Assembly: GCF_900106805.1 (NCBI RefSeq)
Contig: NZ_FNNP01000001.1
Location: forward strand, 1,302,001-1,366,000
From: Ruegeria halocynthiae
Lineage (GTDB): Bacteria; Pseudomonadota; Alphaproteobacteria; Rhodobacterales; Rhodobacteraceae
DNA length: 64,000 bases
Reading direction: 5' to 3'
Shown here: positions 7,532 to 16,826 of the stretch, piece after piece
How positions within the stretch are numbered: position 1 is the stretch's first letter
How the letters are laid out: each line of letters opens with the position of its first letter
The notes under the pieces: generated by a model
What the model was told of the DNA's origin: nothing
What the model saw: the letters and a program-made list of their open reading frames with translations, nothing else
The model's database searches: none
Program-made: the position numbers and the translations under genes

Positions 7532-9217
7532 TCAGGAATGCTCCTCAGCCGCCGTTGCGGCCAACGCCCGGTTATAGGCCTTGAGTGCGTCGATGTGATA
7601 AAGCGCGCCAACAGGATTCTCACACCCTTCCTTGTCGATGATCACCACTGGAATGCAGGGGATATCGTCTCGGTCGAAATAGGGCATCGCGGCCTCAAGC
7701 GTGGCGCTGGCCTTGACACAGAGACCCTGTTCGATCAGCGCCATCGCTTCGTCTCTGGTGATTGATCGCGCGTCGCCCAAAGGCCGCATAACCGCGCCTG
7801 TGCGCAGCATGGCAAGCAGATAGGCCTGTGGTCCGGCGGCCAGATGCACATTGCGACGCTCCAGCTGAGTCAGGAAGAATGACCGGTCTACCAGTCGCGA
7901 GGCCAACGCGGTGGACATCGAGACCGAGACCATCACGGCTAGGCCGATCTGCCAGTCTCCAGTCAACTCAAAAACGATCAGCGTGGTCGAGATCGGCGCG
8001 CCCAACACCGCCGCCGCCACAGCTCCCATTCCGGCAAAGGCATAAAGCGTGTGAGTGCCAGACACATCCGGCAGCAATCCGGTGGCAATCAGGCCAAAGG
8101 CCAATCCGGTCAATGCTCCGATCATCAACGATGGTGAAAATACGCCACCGCCCATGCGCCCGCCCATGGTGATTGCCACAGCGACGGTTTTCATGACCGC
8201 AAACAAAATGGCAGTGGTCAGCAAGAGGTCTCCGGTCAGGGCACGGATCGTGGTCTCGTACCCGACGCCAATGATATGAGGGAACCAGATCGCCAACAGG
8301 CCCAGCATCGCCCCCGACACGCCCGGGCGCAGCCAGCGTGGCAGGGACAGGCGGTTCTGGATATGGGTGCCGATATCTTCGGCGAAGAAGATCGAGCGCA
8401 TCAGCAACAGCGACACCAACCCGCAGATCAGGCCGAGGATGAGAAAGGCCGGCAATTCGACGTAGAATTGCAGCGAACCGGGCGTTTCCAGTGTGAATTC
8501 GGTCACGTCACCATAAGCGAGCCGGTTGATAACGGTGCCGGCCACCGACGCGATGACGATGGGTGCAAAGGCGTGCACGGCGAAATGGCGCAATACGACC
8601 TCGAGCGCGAACAAAGCTCCGGCGATAGGGGCGTTGAAACTGGCAGAAACCGCAGCGGCCACTGCACAGCCCAACAGGTCGCGCCCTGTAATCCCGTCGG
8701 CATGGATGCGGTCACTGACCCATGTCGAGATGACCCCGGCCATGTGTACGACAGGTCCTTCACGCCCCGTAGATCCGCCGGAACTGAGCGTAATGAGTGA
8801 TGCGGCGAACGAGGCGATTCCGGCCTTTTTCTCAACCCGGCCATCAGTAATGGCAGAGCCTTCGATCACATCCGCGACCGAACGCACGCGGCCATCATCG
8901 GTATACTTGTTCAGGATGATCCCAACGACCAACCCTCCGATCACGGGGGTGAGGAAGATCCAGAGCCAATGCAACTTTTCTGCATGGCTGTGAAGAAAAA
9001 GTACATTGTCGGTGCTGTAGAGGTAGGCCTGCAGGGACGAGATGGCCATGCGGAATCCAAGTGCCATGAAACCTGCGGCGATCCCGATAACCAGAGCGAT
9101 GAACCAGAACTGAATCTGACTTGGCCCCCGGTGGCGTAATACCCGCCAAGCATCCCGCAGCGCCGAGAGGGCTTGATGGAGCTGATTGCGCAGCACGGTG
9201 CGGGTGGATTGGGTCAT
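7532..9217 (-). CDS. ClC-family anion channel/transporter with C-terminal CBS region
   Basis: Integral membrane protein of 561 aa from the voltage-gated chloride channel family. The gating-glutamate motif GREGP is present (GGSTGREGPVVHMAG), as is GGGVFSPSL. Residues after about 460 form a cytoplasmic region resembling a CBS domain. Two features are unusual. The first anion-pathway motif, normally GSGIP or GHGVP, is not found; the corresponding stretch reads VRSVADV. The position of the internal proton glutamate (EE in E. coli ClC) reads LEVV, as in ClC channels. That suggests a channel-like or weakly proton-coupled protein, to be tested by alignment. The gene is monocistronic, convergent with DUF3179. 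Confidence 0.9.
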   Translation of the reverse strand: MTQSTRTVLRNQLHQALSALRDAWRVLRHRGPSQIQFWFIALVIGIAAGFMALGFRMAISSLQAYLYSTDNVLFLHSHAEKLHWLWIFLTPVIGGLVVGIILNKYTDDGRVRSVADVIEGSAITDGRVEKKAGIASFAASLITLSSGGSTGREGPVVHMAGVISTWVSDRIHADGITGRDLLGCAVAAAVSASFNAPIAGALFALEVVLRHFAVHAFAPIVIASVAGTVINRLAYGDVTEFTLETPGSLQFYVELPAFLILGLICGLVSLLLMRSIFFAEDIGTHIQNRLSLPRWLRPGVSGAMLGLLAIWFPHIIGVGYETTIRALTGDLLLTTAILFAVMKTVAVAITMGGRMGGGVFSPSLMIGALTGLAFGLIATGLLPDVSGTHTLYAFAGMGAVAAAVLGAPISTTLIVFELTGDWQIGLAVMVSVSMSTALASRLVDRSFFLTQLERRNVHLAAGPQAYLLAMLRTGAVMRPLGDARSITRDEAMALIEQGLCVKASATLEAAMPYFDRDDIPCIPVVIIDKEGCENPVGALYHIDALKAYNRALAATAAEEHS

Positions 9218-9309
9218 TGGCCCTCGGTTGGGTGGTCGCCTGACCCTTAGTAAGCCACGCAGCGGCCTGAGAAAAGTCGGTTCACGACAAGATGTTTACA
9301 GAATGCGCG

Positions 9310-10959
9310 TTATGCATCCAACAGGGCACGGGCTGCCGCACGAGCCTCGTCTGTGATGGTATCGCCTGCGACCATGCGGGCGATCTCATCTACCCGGTCA
9401 AGGTCGGCCAGTGGGATCACGGTCGACAGCGTCTGATCGCCGGTTACCTGTTTCTTCACGCGCCAATGATGCGCAGCACGTGCGGCCACCTGTGGTGAAT
9501 GGGTCACGACCAGAACCTGCCCGCCTTGCGCCAGCGCGGCCAGACGGCGGCCAACCGCATCGGCGGTGGCACCACCAACACCGCGATCGATCTCGTCAAA
9601 GATCATCGTGCGGGCGCTGTCATCTCCGGTCAGGCAAACCTTGAGTGCCAGAAGAAACCGACTGAGCTCACCGCCCGAGGCGATCTTGTTTAACGGTCCT
9701 GAGGGCGCGCCGGGGTTGGTGGCCACAGTGAACGCTACAGCGTCGGTGCCTTCGGGTCCGGGATCAGAGGGTGTGATTTCGGATCGGAACAAGGCACGTT
9801 CCATTTTCAGCGGCGCAAGTTCGGCCATGACCGCGCTGTCCAGTGCTTTGGCCGCCGAATGTCGCATAATGCTGAGCGCAGCTGCAGCATTGTCATAAGT
9901 GGCCTGCGCGGCATCCACGCTAGCGCGCTTGTCCGAAAGATCGGCATCGCCAGCATCAAGCTTGCTTAGCCTGTCGCGCAGCGTTTGGGCGAAGGAGCTC
10001 AGATCATCGGGAGCGACGTCATGCTTGCGGGCCAGCGCTCGGATGGCAAACAGGCGTTCTTCGGTCTGTTCGAGTTCAGCCGGGTTGAAATCAAGCGCTT
10101 GCAGGCAAGTGTTTACGCCGTCTTGTGCTTCTCCCAGTTCGATCAGGGCACGGCCGAGTGCAGCAATCGGCTGTTCCAACTGACCACCCGCATTGTCCGA
10201 CACGCCTTCGAGCCAGCGGACCGCATCGGCCATCGCGCCTTCTGCCCCGTCACCGCCCAACAAGGCAAAAGCACGGGCCACGTCGTCGCGGATACGCTCA
10301 GCCCCCTGCATCATTCGGCGGCGGGCGTCGAGATCGGCATCCTCGCCCGGCTGCGGGTCAAGCTGATCCAGCTCGGCCACGGAATGGCGCAGAAATTCCT
10401 CCTCGGCGCGCATGGTTTCAAGCGCAGCCACTGTTGCGGCCAGTGCTTTGCGTGCGGTGGACATCTGGCCCCAGGCAGAACGCACGGCGACCAGCTGATC
10501 GCCTGCCCCGGCATAAGAATCCAACATCGCCCGATGGCCGCGCGGGTTCAGCAGACCCCGGTCATCGTGCTGACCGTGCAACTCGATCAGGGTTTCCGAC
10601 AAAGCCCGCAATACTTCGCCCGAGCAACGACGATCGTTCACCCAAGCGGTCTTTCGCCCCTCAGCCGTGTTGACCCGGCGCAGGATCAGTTCCTCGCCGC
10701 CGGGCAAACCAGCTTCGGCCAAGACGGCATGAGCAGGGTGGCCTTCGGGTAATTCGAATTCGGCCACTACCTCGCCCTGTGCGGCGCCCTGGCGAACCAA
10801 TTCGGCACGCCCGCGCCAACCCAATACGAAACCAAGCGAATCCAGAAGAATTGATTTCCCCGCGCCGGTTTCACCTGTCAACGCATTCAGGCCCGGCTGG
10901 AACGTCAATTCCAGCCGATCAATGATCAGCATGTCGCGGATATCAAGGGCGCGCAGCAT
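9310..10959 (-). CDS. recN: DNA repair protein RecN
   Basis: SMC-like ATPase of 549 aa acting in double-strand-break repair. The N-terminal Walker A motif GETGAGKS (about residues 31-38) follows the typical RecN start LRALDIRDMLIIDRLEL. A coiled-coil middle (about 160-380) is followed by the C-terminal ATPase half, with ASGGELSRFLLALK (signature) and MIFDEIDRGVGG (Walker B). Length matches the family. It lies 36 bases downstream of bamD on the same strand and ends the lpxC-bamD-recN run, a gene order common in alphaproteobacteria. No LexA box was identified because its promoter is probably upstream of bamD. Confidence 0.95.
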   Translation of the reverse strand: MLRALDIRDMLIIDRLELTFQPGLNALTGETGAGKSILLDSLGFVLGWRGRAELVRQGAAQGEVVAEFELPEGHPAHAVLAEAGLPGGEELILRRVNTAEGRKTAWVNDRRCSGEVLRALSETLIELHGQHDDRGLLNPRGHRAMLDSYAGAGDQLVAVRSAWGQMSTARKALAATVAALETMRAEEEFLRHSVAELDQLDPQPGEDADLDARRRMMQGAERIRDDVARAFALLGGDGAEGAMADAVRWLEGVSDNAGGQLEQPIAALGRALIELGEAQDGVNTCLQALDFNPAELEQTEERLFAIRALARKHDVAPDDLSSFAQTLRDRLSKLDAGDADLSDKRASVDAAQATYDNAAAALSIMRHSAAKALDSAVMAELAPLKMERALFRSEITPSDPGPEGTDAVAFTVATNPGAPSGPLNKIASGGELSRFLLALKVCLTGDDSARTMIFDEIDRGVGGATADAVGRRLAALAQGGQVLVVTHSPQVAARAAHHWRVKKQVTGDQTLSTVIPLADLDRVDEIARMVAGDTITDEARAAARALLDA

Positions 10960-10995
10960 CGGGTCTTTAGCGTCCCAAGCCTTTAGCCATGGCGG

Positions 10996-11859
10996 TTACA
11001 ACCACTCACCCTTGATGGTCTGGCGGTAGATCGTGTTGAGCCAGTTGTTGCCGCGGCTCTTAAGATCAAGCCCACGCGATGTCAGCAGAGCATAGCCCGC
11101 ATCATACCATTCCGAAGACTGGTAGTTGTAACCCAGTATCGCACCTGCAGACTGCGCCTCATCGACCAGACCCAGCGCCAGATACCCCTCGATCAGACGA
11201 TAGAGCGCTTCGGCCGTATGCGAGGTGGTCTGGAAATCCTCGACCACAACGCGGAAACGGTTGATCGCAGCGGTGAAGTGGTCCTGACGCAGGTAGTAGC
11301 GTCCGATCTCCATCTCTTTGGCCGCCAGATGGTCAAAGGCCAGATCGAATTTCAGGACGGCTGACGAGGCGTACTCACTGTCGGGATAAACTTCGATCAC
11401 AGTACGCAGGGATTGCAGCGCCTGAAAAGTCAGGCCCTGGTCACGGCCTACTTCGTCGATCTGATCATAGTAGCTGAGCGCCAGTAGGTACTGCGCATAG
11501 GCGGCATCTTCATCCGTAGGATAGAAATCGATGTACCGTTGCGCAGCAGCACGGCTTTCTTCGTAGTTCTGATCAGAGTGAAACGAAAACGCCTGCATGA
11601 TCAGCGCGCGCTTTGCCCAGTCGGAATAGGGGTACAAGCGCTCGACCTCTGAGAAATACCAAGCCGCATCGTCCGAGCGATTCTGCGACAGCTCGTATTC
11701 ACCGCGCGTGTAAATCTGTTCGGGTGTAAAGCCTTCGAGGTTCTGGCTGCGATCCGCACCCTTGTTCCCAAACAGGCCACCGGCATTGCCGCATGCCGTC
11801 AAAGTTGCTGCCAGAAGAAACGCGCCTGCGATTCTGACTGCCGCTTTGGTGCCAACCAT
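10996..11859 (-). CDS. bamD: Outer membrane protein assembly factor BamD
   Basis: Lipoprotein of the beta-barrel assembly machine, 287 aa, anchored to the inner face of the outer membrane and bridging BamA with the other lipoproteins. The N-terminus has a hydrophobic signal and lipobox LTAC. Tetratricopeptide-like repeats follow: FTPEQIYTRGEYELSQNR, YPYSDWAKRALIMQAFSF and PTDEDAAYAQYLLALSYYDQ. The ATG at 11859 is chosen because AAGGA lies about eight bases upstream; an in-frame ATG at 11868 is the alternative. It sits between lpxC and recN, so outer-membrane lipid and protein assembly genes are adjacent. Confidence 0.93.
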   Translation of the reverse strand: MVGTKAAVRIAGAFLLAATLTACGNAGGLFGNKGADRSQNLEGFTPEQIYTRGEYELSQNRSDDAAWYFSEVERLYPYSDWAKRALIMQAFSFHSDQNYEESRAAAQRYIDFYPTDEDAAYAQYLLALSYYDQIDEVGRDQGLTFQALQSLRTVIEVYPDSEYASSAVLKFDLAFDHLAAKEMEIGRYYLRQDHFTAAINRFRVVVEDFQTTSHTAEALYRLIEGYLALGLVDEAQSAGAILGYNYQSSEWYDAGYALLTSRGLDLKSRGNNWLNTIYRQTIKGEWL

Positions 11860-11986
11860 TCCGCCCATCCTTGTCGTTCTACTTAGCGGGATTTATCCCT
11901 TATCGGGCATCGGTCTAGCACATAAAATTCCGGTGCAAAACGCCTTATCCACCCTCGTGACGCAAATGTCGCCAGAGTTGATCGGA

Positions 11987-12907
11987 TCACGCAACCTGCG
12001 GGATTTCGCTGCGAACAAGGCCCTGACCGGGCAAACGCGCAGCTTGTTCGGGGGTACATAGGATCGGACGTACAGCACCGGGCGTTTCAAACAGCTTGCG
12101 CAACAGGGTGTTGGTCATCGAATGACCCGACTTCTCGCCAACAAAGCGCCCGAGAATCGGTCCCCCTGCCAGATAGAGATCCCCCAGAGCATCCAACATT
12201 TTGTGGCGAACAGCTTCATCTTCGTGACGGAAACCACCCGGGGTCAGAACTTCGTCGCCCTGTACGACAACGGCATTGTCCAGCGTACCGCCCAAAGCCA
12301 ATCCGTTTTCGCGCATCGCTTCAACGTCGGTGCGGCGGCAGAAGGTGCGGCTGTCACAGAGTTCACGCGCGAATGAACCATTGCGCATGTCCAGAACCTT
12401 GGTCTGGCTGCCAATAGCGTCATCCTCGAAATCGATATGGAATTCGATCTCCAACCCTTCAGCAGGAGCGATCGAGGCCGTTGCACCTTCGCGTTCGACG
12501 GAAACAGGTTTGACCACTTCGTAGGCCAGAACGGGGCTGGCCTGGCGACGTACACCTCTGACCATGATACCCTGAACGAACGCAACCGATGAGCCATCCA
12601 TGATCGGAACCTCGGGGCCATCAATCTCGATCAGCGCATTGTGGATTCCACAACCGGCCAGCGCGGCCATGATGTGTTCGACGGTCGAAACCGACACATT
12701 TGCGTCATTGACCAGGCGGGTGCACAGAGGAGTACGCTCGACAATGTCATAGATTGCCGGGATCAGTGCATTGCCCAGCTCAATATCAGTCCGCTTGAAC
12801 CAGATCCCATGACCAGCTGCCGCTGGCTTCAGGACCATCGTCGCAGGCTTGCCGCTATGCAGCCCGACGCCTGTAAACGTGACCGAAGATTTGAGCGTAT
12901 GTTGCAA
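11987..12907 (-). CDS. lpxC: UDP-3-O-acyl-N-acetylglucosamine deacetylase LpxC
   Basis: Zinc amidase of 306 aa catalysing the committed step of lipid A synthesis in the cytoplasm. The substrate-binding start TLKSSVTFTGVGLHSGKP is present. The zinc-ligand region HIMAALAGCGIHNALIEIDG (first His) and HKMLDALGDLYLAG (second His and Asp) are both intact. Length is normal. It lies downstream of ftsZ but after an intrinsic terminator, so it probably has its own promoter in the 200-base gap. Confidence 0.96.
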   Translation of the reverse strand: MQHTLKSSVTFTGVGLHSGKPATMVLKPAAAGHGIWFKRTDIELGNALIPAIYDIVERTPLCTRLVNDANVSVSTVEHIMAALAGCGIHNALIEIDGPEVPIMDGSSVAFVQGIMVRGVRRQASPVLAYEVVKPVSVEREGATASIAPAEGLEIEFHIDFEDDAIGSQTKVLDMRNGSFARELCDSRTFCRRTDVEAMRENGLALGGTLDNAVVVQGDEVLTPGGFRHEDEAVRHKMLDALGDLYLAGGPILGRFVGEKSGHSMTNTLLRKLFETPGAVRPILCTPEQAARLPGQGLVRSEIPQVA

Positions 12908-13070
12908 TGTGAGCCTCAGTGAATTGTGTCCAGCCTATCCGGGGCTGTGTTGCACCTCACCTAAGGAAGGGGGCGTCAAGGCTCAACTCACTCTTTGCAA
13001 CCGAATGAAACATGAATGTGACACATCGGCAAATCCCTGCTTACACGGACTCAACACCTTGTGATTCAAT

Positions 13071-13098
13071 AAAAAAGGGCTGCACGATGGCGGCCCTT
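13071..13098 (-). terminator. Intrinsic terminator downstream of ftsZ
   Basis: On the minus strand AAGGGC pairs with GCCCTT across a 12-base loop and is followed by a run of T. It begins about 22 bases after the ftsZ stop and separates ftsZ from lpxC. Confidence 0.75.
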
Positions 13099-13120
13099 CT
13101 GGGTGATTTTGTTACCGCGA

Positions 13121-14728
13121 TCAGTTGGCCTGACGCCGTAGGAATGCAGGAATTTCGATGCGGTCCTGATCCGGATCACTTTCTTCCTGCGCAGGTGCCG
13201 TAGCGTCAACTGAGCGCATCGCCGGCTGCTGGCGCACTGCTTGCGCCGGCGTATCAGCGGCGTGACCAGTCATGCGGTCGATCAGCCGGTTGAAACCAAA
13301 CCGGGGGCGATCTTCGCCGGACTGCTGCGGCTGGGGGGCTGGTTCGCGGGGGGCCTCGGGCGCCGGACGCAGCCGGTTTGAAGGCACCTTCTGAACAGCT
13401 GCCTGCAGTCGCTGCATCGCCTCGGGCGATGGTGTCCCGGGGGTCGAGGCATGCGGGGCGGCGTAGGATTCAGCGGTTTCTTCAACTTCGGGCTGGGGCT
13501 CGAACTGAGCGACCTGCGGCTGGTAAGCAGGGGGCGGCAGACCGTCATCCTGCTGTGCGGCGGCAGGCTGTTCTTCGTGCCAGCCCTCGTTCAGTTCGAC
13601 ATCCTCAATCGACTCGAACAACGTCGGAGCGATGTTTTCCTCAGCAGCAGCCGGAGTTTCGGCAATAGCAACCTGTTCCAGTTCTGCCTCTTCCGCCGAT
13701 ACGGTCCGGGTCAGCGGCGCCGACATCGAGCGGCGCGCGACCGGCACATCGTCAGTTTTCTCGCTGGCGTCGATGCCGGTAGCGACGACCGAGACACGCA
13801 TTCCGCCTTCTATCTCGGTATCGAGGGTCGAACCGACGATGATATTGGCCTCGGGGTCCACTTCCTCACGGATACGGTTGGCGGCCTCGTCCAGTTCGAA
13901 CAGGGTCAGGTCGTGGCTACCGGTGATGTTAATCAGTACGCCCTTGGCCCCTTTGAGGCTGATTTCGTCCAGCAGCGGGTTGGCGATGGCCTTTTCTGCG
14001 GCCTGAATGGCGCGATCTTCGCCGGTAGCTTCGCCGGTGCCCATCATCGCCTTGCCCATCTCGTCCATCACTGCACGAACATCTGCAAAGTCGAGGTTAA
14101 TCAGGCCCGGGCGTACCATCAGGTCAGTCACGCCTTTGACGCCTTGATACAGCACATCGTCGGCCATCGAAAACGCCTCGGTAAACGTGGTCTTTTCATT
14201 GGCCAGACGGAACAGGTTCTGGTTCGGGATGATGATCAGCGTGTCGACTACCCTTTGCAGCGCATCCACACCATCCTCGGCCTGACGCATCCGCTTGGCC
14301 CCTTCGAATTGGAAGGGTTTGGTCACAACACCAACAGTCAGCACACCGAGCTCTCGCGCTGCTTGCGCGATGATCGGAGCCGCACCCGTGCCGGTGCCAC
14401 CGCCCATGCCAGCGGTGATAAAGCACATGTGAGCGCCTGCCAGATGGTCGACGATCTGTTCGATGCTTTCTTCGGCAGCTGCGGCACCCACCGTGGGGCG
14501 TGCGCCTGCACCCAGCCCTTCGGTGACTTTGACACCAAGCTGCACTCGCGCCGACGAGCGGCTTTGCTGCAGTGCTTGCGCATCGGTGTTGGCAACGACG
14601 AACTCAACACCGTCCAACTGTTTTTCAATCATGTTGTCGACAGCGTTGCCACCTGCCCCACCAACGCCAAATACGGTAATCCGAGGCTTCAGTTCATCGT
14701 GCCCGGGCATCGAAAGATTTAATGTCAT
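13121..14728 (-). CDS. ftsZ: Cell division protein FtsZ
   Basis: Tubulin-like GTPase that polymerises into the division ring, 535 aa from the ATG at 14728. An upstream extension in frame looks untranslated. The GTPase domain (about 10-320) shows [15 protein letters not shown], the tubulin signature [10 protein letters not shown] and the T7 loop [12 protein letters not shown] long Pro/Gln/Glu-rich linker (about 330-520) follows, typical of alphaproteobacteria. The C-terminal peptide [11 protein letters not shown] binds FtsA and other partners. GGCGGACAGAG precedes the start. It is the last division gene of the cluster and has a 349-base upstream gap, so it probably has its own promoter besides ftsQA read-through. 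Confidence 0.97.
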   Translation of the reverse strand: MTLNLSMPGHDELKPRITVFGVGGAGGNAVDNMIEKQLDGVEFVVANTDAQALQQSRSSARVQLGVKVTEGLGAGARPTVGAAAAEESIEQIVDHLAGAHMCFITAGMGGGTGTGAAPIIAQAARELGVLTVGVVTKPFQFEGAKRMRQAEDGVDALQRVVDTLIIIPNQNLFRLANEKTTFTEAFSMADDVLYQGVKGVTDLMVRPGLINLDFADVRAVMDEMGKAMMGTGEATGEDRAIQAAEKAIANPLLDEISLKGAKGVLINITGSHDLTLFELDEAANRIREEVDPEANIIVGSTLDTEIEGGMRVSVVATGIDASEKTDDVPVARRSMSAPLTRTVSAEEAELEQVAIAETPAAAEENIAPTLFESIEDVELNEGWHEEQPAAAQQDDGLPPPAYQPQVAQFEPQPEVEETAESYAAPHASTPGTPSPEAMQRLQAAVQKVPSNRLRPAPEAPREPAPQPQQSGEDRPRFGFNRLIDRMTGHAADTPAQAVRQQPAMRSVDATAPAQEESDPDQDRIEIPAFLRRQAN

Positions 14729-15077
14729 GCTCTGTCCGCCTGTTTTTATGTTGCCGCAAAATGCGGTTTTTTCTGACCTATCCACAGATGATTTTATCGT
14801 TTCATTTCCTAAACGTCACCAGAAAAATCGCAGGAAACCACAAAATATGGAAGAAATAAGGCAACAAACAGCCGCATTTCGCTGTTAGCGCCACATGTTG
14901 CGACAGAAGATTAATGCAGCACTACGCACCGACAGACCCCACCCGCCTGACGGGGGTGCGATAATCGGCTGATCACTTGTTCTGGTCGCGGAAAACTGCT
15001 CAATGTCCTGCCGCTGGGCCTCTGCCGGGCCCTGGCTTCATATTGCGGGAAATCGATCTACGCCGCAACCGATTTCT
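14729..15077. other. Intergenic region upstream of ftsZ
   Basis: No gene is seen. Near the ftsZ start a small hairpin (CCGCA/TGCGG, 14754-14766) borders a T-run on the plus strand, where no plus-strand gene would need it; on the minus strand it is a 5'-leader hairpin of ftsZ. CTATCCACA at 14778-14786 matches a DnaA box at eight of nine positions. A G/C-rich inverted repeat (CACCCG/CGGGGGTG) lies around 14940-14958. The ftsZ promoter is expected here, but I could not assign -35 and -10 boxes. Confidence 0.5.
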
Positions 15078-15497
15078 TTAGCCCACCGGGACACTTGGGC
15101 AGTTCAGACTGTCCTGCGTAATACTGCGGACCTCTTGCGTTTCGCTGCCGACAAATCTGGCCAAGCGGACCATCAGACGATCATTGTGCAAGAAGGGCCA
15201 CCAGCAGACTGGCAGCCCATCGGGCGCATCGTCATAAAGAAAGCATATCTGACCGTTAGGCGTGGTGATTTGGCCGTAAACGCAGCCCCGCCCTTCCATC
15301 CGCCAAACCGAGAGGTTTGGGCTGAGAAACTCCTCGGTTCCGACCAGCATACCGCTGCGGATTTCGTGAAAAGTGATGGTTTTACCGACCACAGCGTCCA
15401 AAAACGCCTCGGGAGGGATCAGGGTTTGGGCCGAGGTAACGGCGGGCCAACAGGCTGCACCTAGGACTGCCCACCGCAAGAATTCACCAATTGTCAC
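15078..15497 (-). CDS. Small exported protein of unknown function between ftsA and ftsZ
   Basis: About 139 aa, not recognised. A hydrophobic leader (RWAVLGAACWPAVTSAQ) predicts export, leaving a mature domain of roughly 110 residues with four Cys and several Trp (GCVYGQITTPNGQICFLYDD, LPVCWWPFLHNDRLMVRLA). It overlaps the end of ftsA. The GTG at 15497 and a TTG at 15479, preceded by GGTGA, are both possible starts. Longer frames reaching further into ftsA are unlikely. Position between two divisome genes suggests an envelope role, but this is only context. Confidence 0.7.
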   Translation of the reverse strand: MTIGEFLRWAVLGAACWPAVTSAQTLIPPEAFLDAVVGKTITFHEIRSGMLVGTEEFLSPNLSVWRMEGRGCVYGQITTPNGQICFLYDDAPDGLPVCWWPFLHNDRLMVRLARFVGSETQEVRSITQDSLNCPSVPVG

Positions 15498-16821
15498 GGA
15501 ACCAGCGCACGGCACGCTTGAACGGGCGCGCGGCGTAGGTGTCGACGGGGATTTCGAAGTCCCACCATTCATCCTGCGGATGTGCCGCAAACAGGCTGAG
15601 CCCCACCGCCGATGAGAATCCCGGACCGGTCGCGGATTGCGGCAGACCGTGGACGCGTAGCGGACGACCCAATCGAACACGTTGACCCAGAATACGGCTG
15701 GCTAACCCATCAAGCCCCATGATTTGACTGCCTCCACCGGTCAGAACGATCTGCTGGCTGGGCAGGTGATCAAACCCAGCAGCATCCAGGCGAGTGCGAA
15801 CCTCTTCAAGGATTTCCTCGACACGCGGACGCATGATGCCGATCAGTTCGGCGCGACTGACGGTCCGGCGGTCGTGCTCCCAATCGCCGGTATCACCGCC
15901 GATGTCGATCAAGTCGCGGTCATCGGCACCAGTGGCGTGGACGCCGCCGTTGAATGTCTTGATCCGTTCGGCCACCGCTGCGGGCACGCCGAGGCCCATG
16001 GAAATATCGCTGGTCACGTGATCCCCACCCATGCGCACGCAATCGGCATAGATCATGTGTTTCTTCATAAAAATCGAAATGCTTGTCGTGCCGCCACCCA
16101 TGTCGATACAAGCCGCACCCAGTTCCTGTTCGTCCTCGACCAGCGCAGAGATGCCCGAAACATAGGCCGAGTTCGCAATTCCCGCCAGTTCCAGATCGCA
16201 GCGCTTGATGCAGCGAACGATGTTTTGGATCGCCACTGCATCAACGGTGAGCATGTGCATGTCTACGGCCAGCGACTGACCCAACTGGCCACGCGGGTCA
16301 ATCAGACCCGAACGGTTGTCGAGCGCAAAGTTCACCGGTTGGGCGTGCAGTACCTCACGCCCTTCGCCGTAATCGGGCACGTCGCAGGCGTTCAGGACAC
16401 GGCCAACCTCGGCCTCGGTTACCAACTGGCCTTCCAGATCGACCTGCGCGTCCAGACCGTAGGAGCGCGGATTGGCCCCAGAGAACGACGCAATAACGTG
16501 ATCCACGCGGATATCAGCCATTTTCTGCGCCGCTTGCAGCGCCGTACGGATGGCACGTTCGGTTTCCTGCATCGCGGTGACTTCGCCGAACTGCACCCCA
16601 CGCGAGCGGGTGGTCGCGGCCCCAATGACTCGGAACCCGGTTTGACCGGCCATGGAGCCAATCGAATTGTCGTCGGATAAGCGCCCGGTGCCATCGAACC
16701 GCAGGACAAGGCACGCGATTTTGGAACTGCCCACGTCCAGAATGGCGACAACGCCGCGTTGCATCGCCTGTCGGCGCATCTGCCTCATGGCCCGTTGGGA
16801 CTGATAAAGATCGGTCATCAT
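15484..16821 (-). CDS. ftsA: Cell division protein FtsA
   Basis: Actin-like ATPase of 445 aa that tethers FtsZ to the inner membrane and activates septal synthesis. Visible motifs are GVVAILDVGSSKIACLV (phosphate 1), CIDMGGGTTSISIF (phosphate 2) and IVLTGGGSQIMGLDGLA (adenosine site). The 1C SHS2 subdomain lies at about 90-180. The C-terminus RPFKRAVRWFRDNW is the amphipathic membrane-targeting helix. It follows ftsQ by five bases. Two consecutive ATG codons begin the frame. Confidence 0.97.
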   Translation of the reverse strand: MMTDLYQSQRAMRQMRRQAMQRGVVAILDVGSSKIACLVLRFDGTGRLSDDNSIGSMAGQTGFRVIGAATTRSRGVQFGEVTAMQETERAIRTALQAAQKMADIRVDHVIASFSGANPRSYGLDAQVDLEGQLVTEAEVGRVLNACDVPDYGEGREVLHAQPVNFALDNRSGLIDPRGQLGQSLAVDMHMLTVDAVAIQNIVRCIKRCDLELAGIANSAYVSGISALVEDEQELGAACIDMGGGTTSISIFMKKHMIYADCVRMGGDHVTSDISMGLGVPAAVAERIKTFNGGVHATGADDRDLIDIGGDTGDWEHDRRTVSRAELIGIMRPRVEEILEEVRTRLDAAGFDHLPSQQIVLTGGGSQIMGLDGLASRILGQRVRLGRPLRVHGLPQSATGPGFSSAVGLSLFAAHPQDEWWDFEIPVDTYAARPFKRAVRWFRDNW

Positions 16822-16826
16822 TTTCG

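Noticed and set aside
13451..14722. A 423-codon open frame antisense to ftsZ
   Set aside because: Same reason: the sense strand encodes a clear FtsZ over the whole span.
14778..14786. DnaA box (CTATCCACA) upstream of ftsZ suggesting an origin or DnaA control
   Set aside because: A single eight-of-nine match with no cluster of boxes and no dnaA, dnaN or parAB genes; not sufficient for a call.
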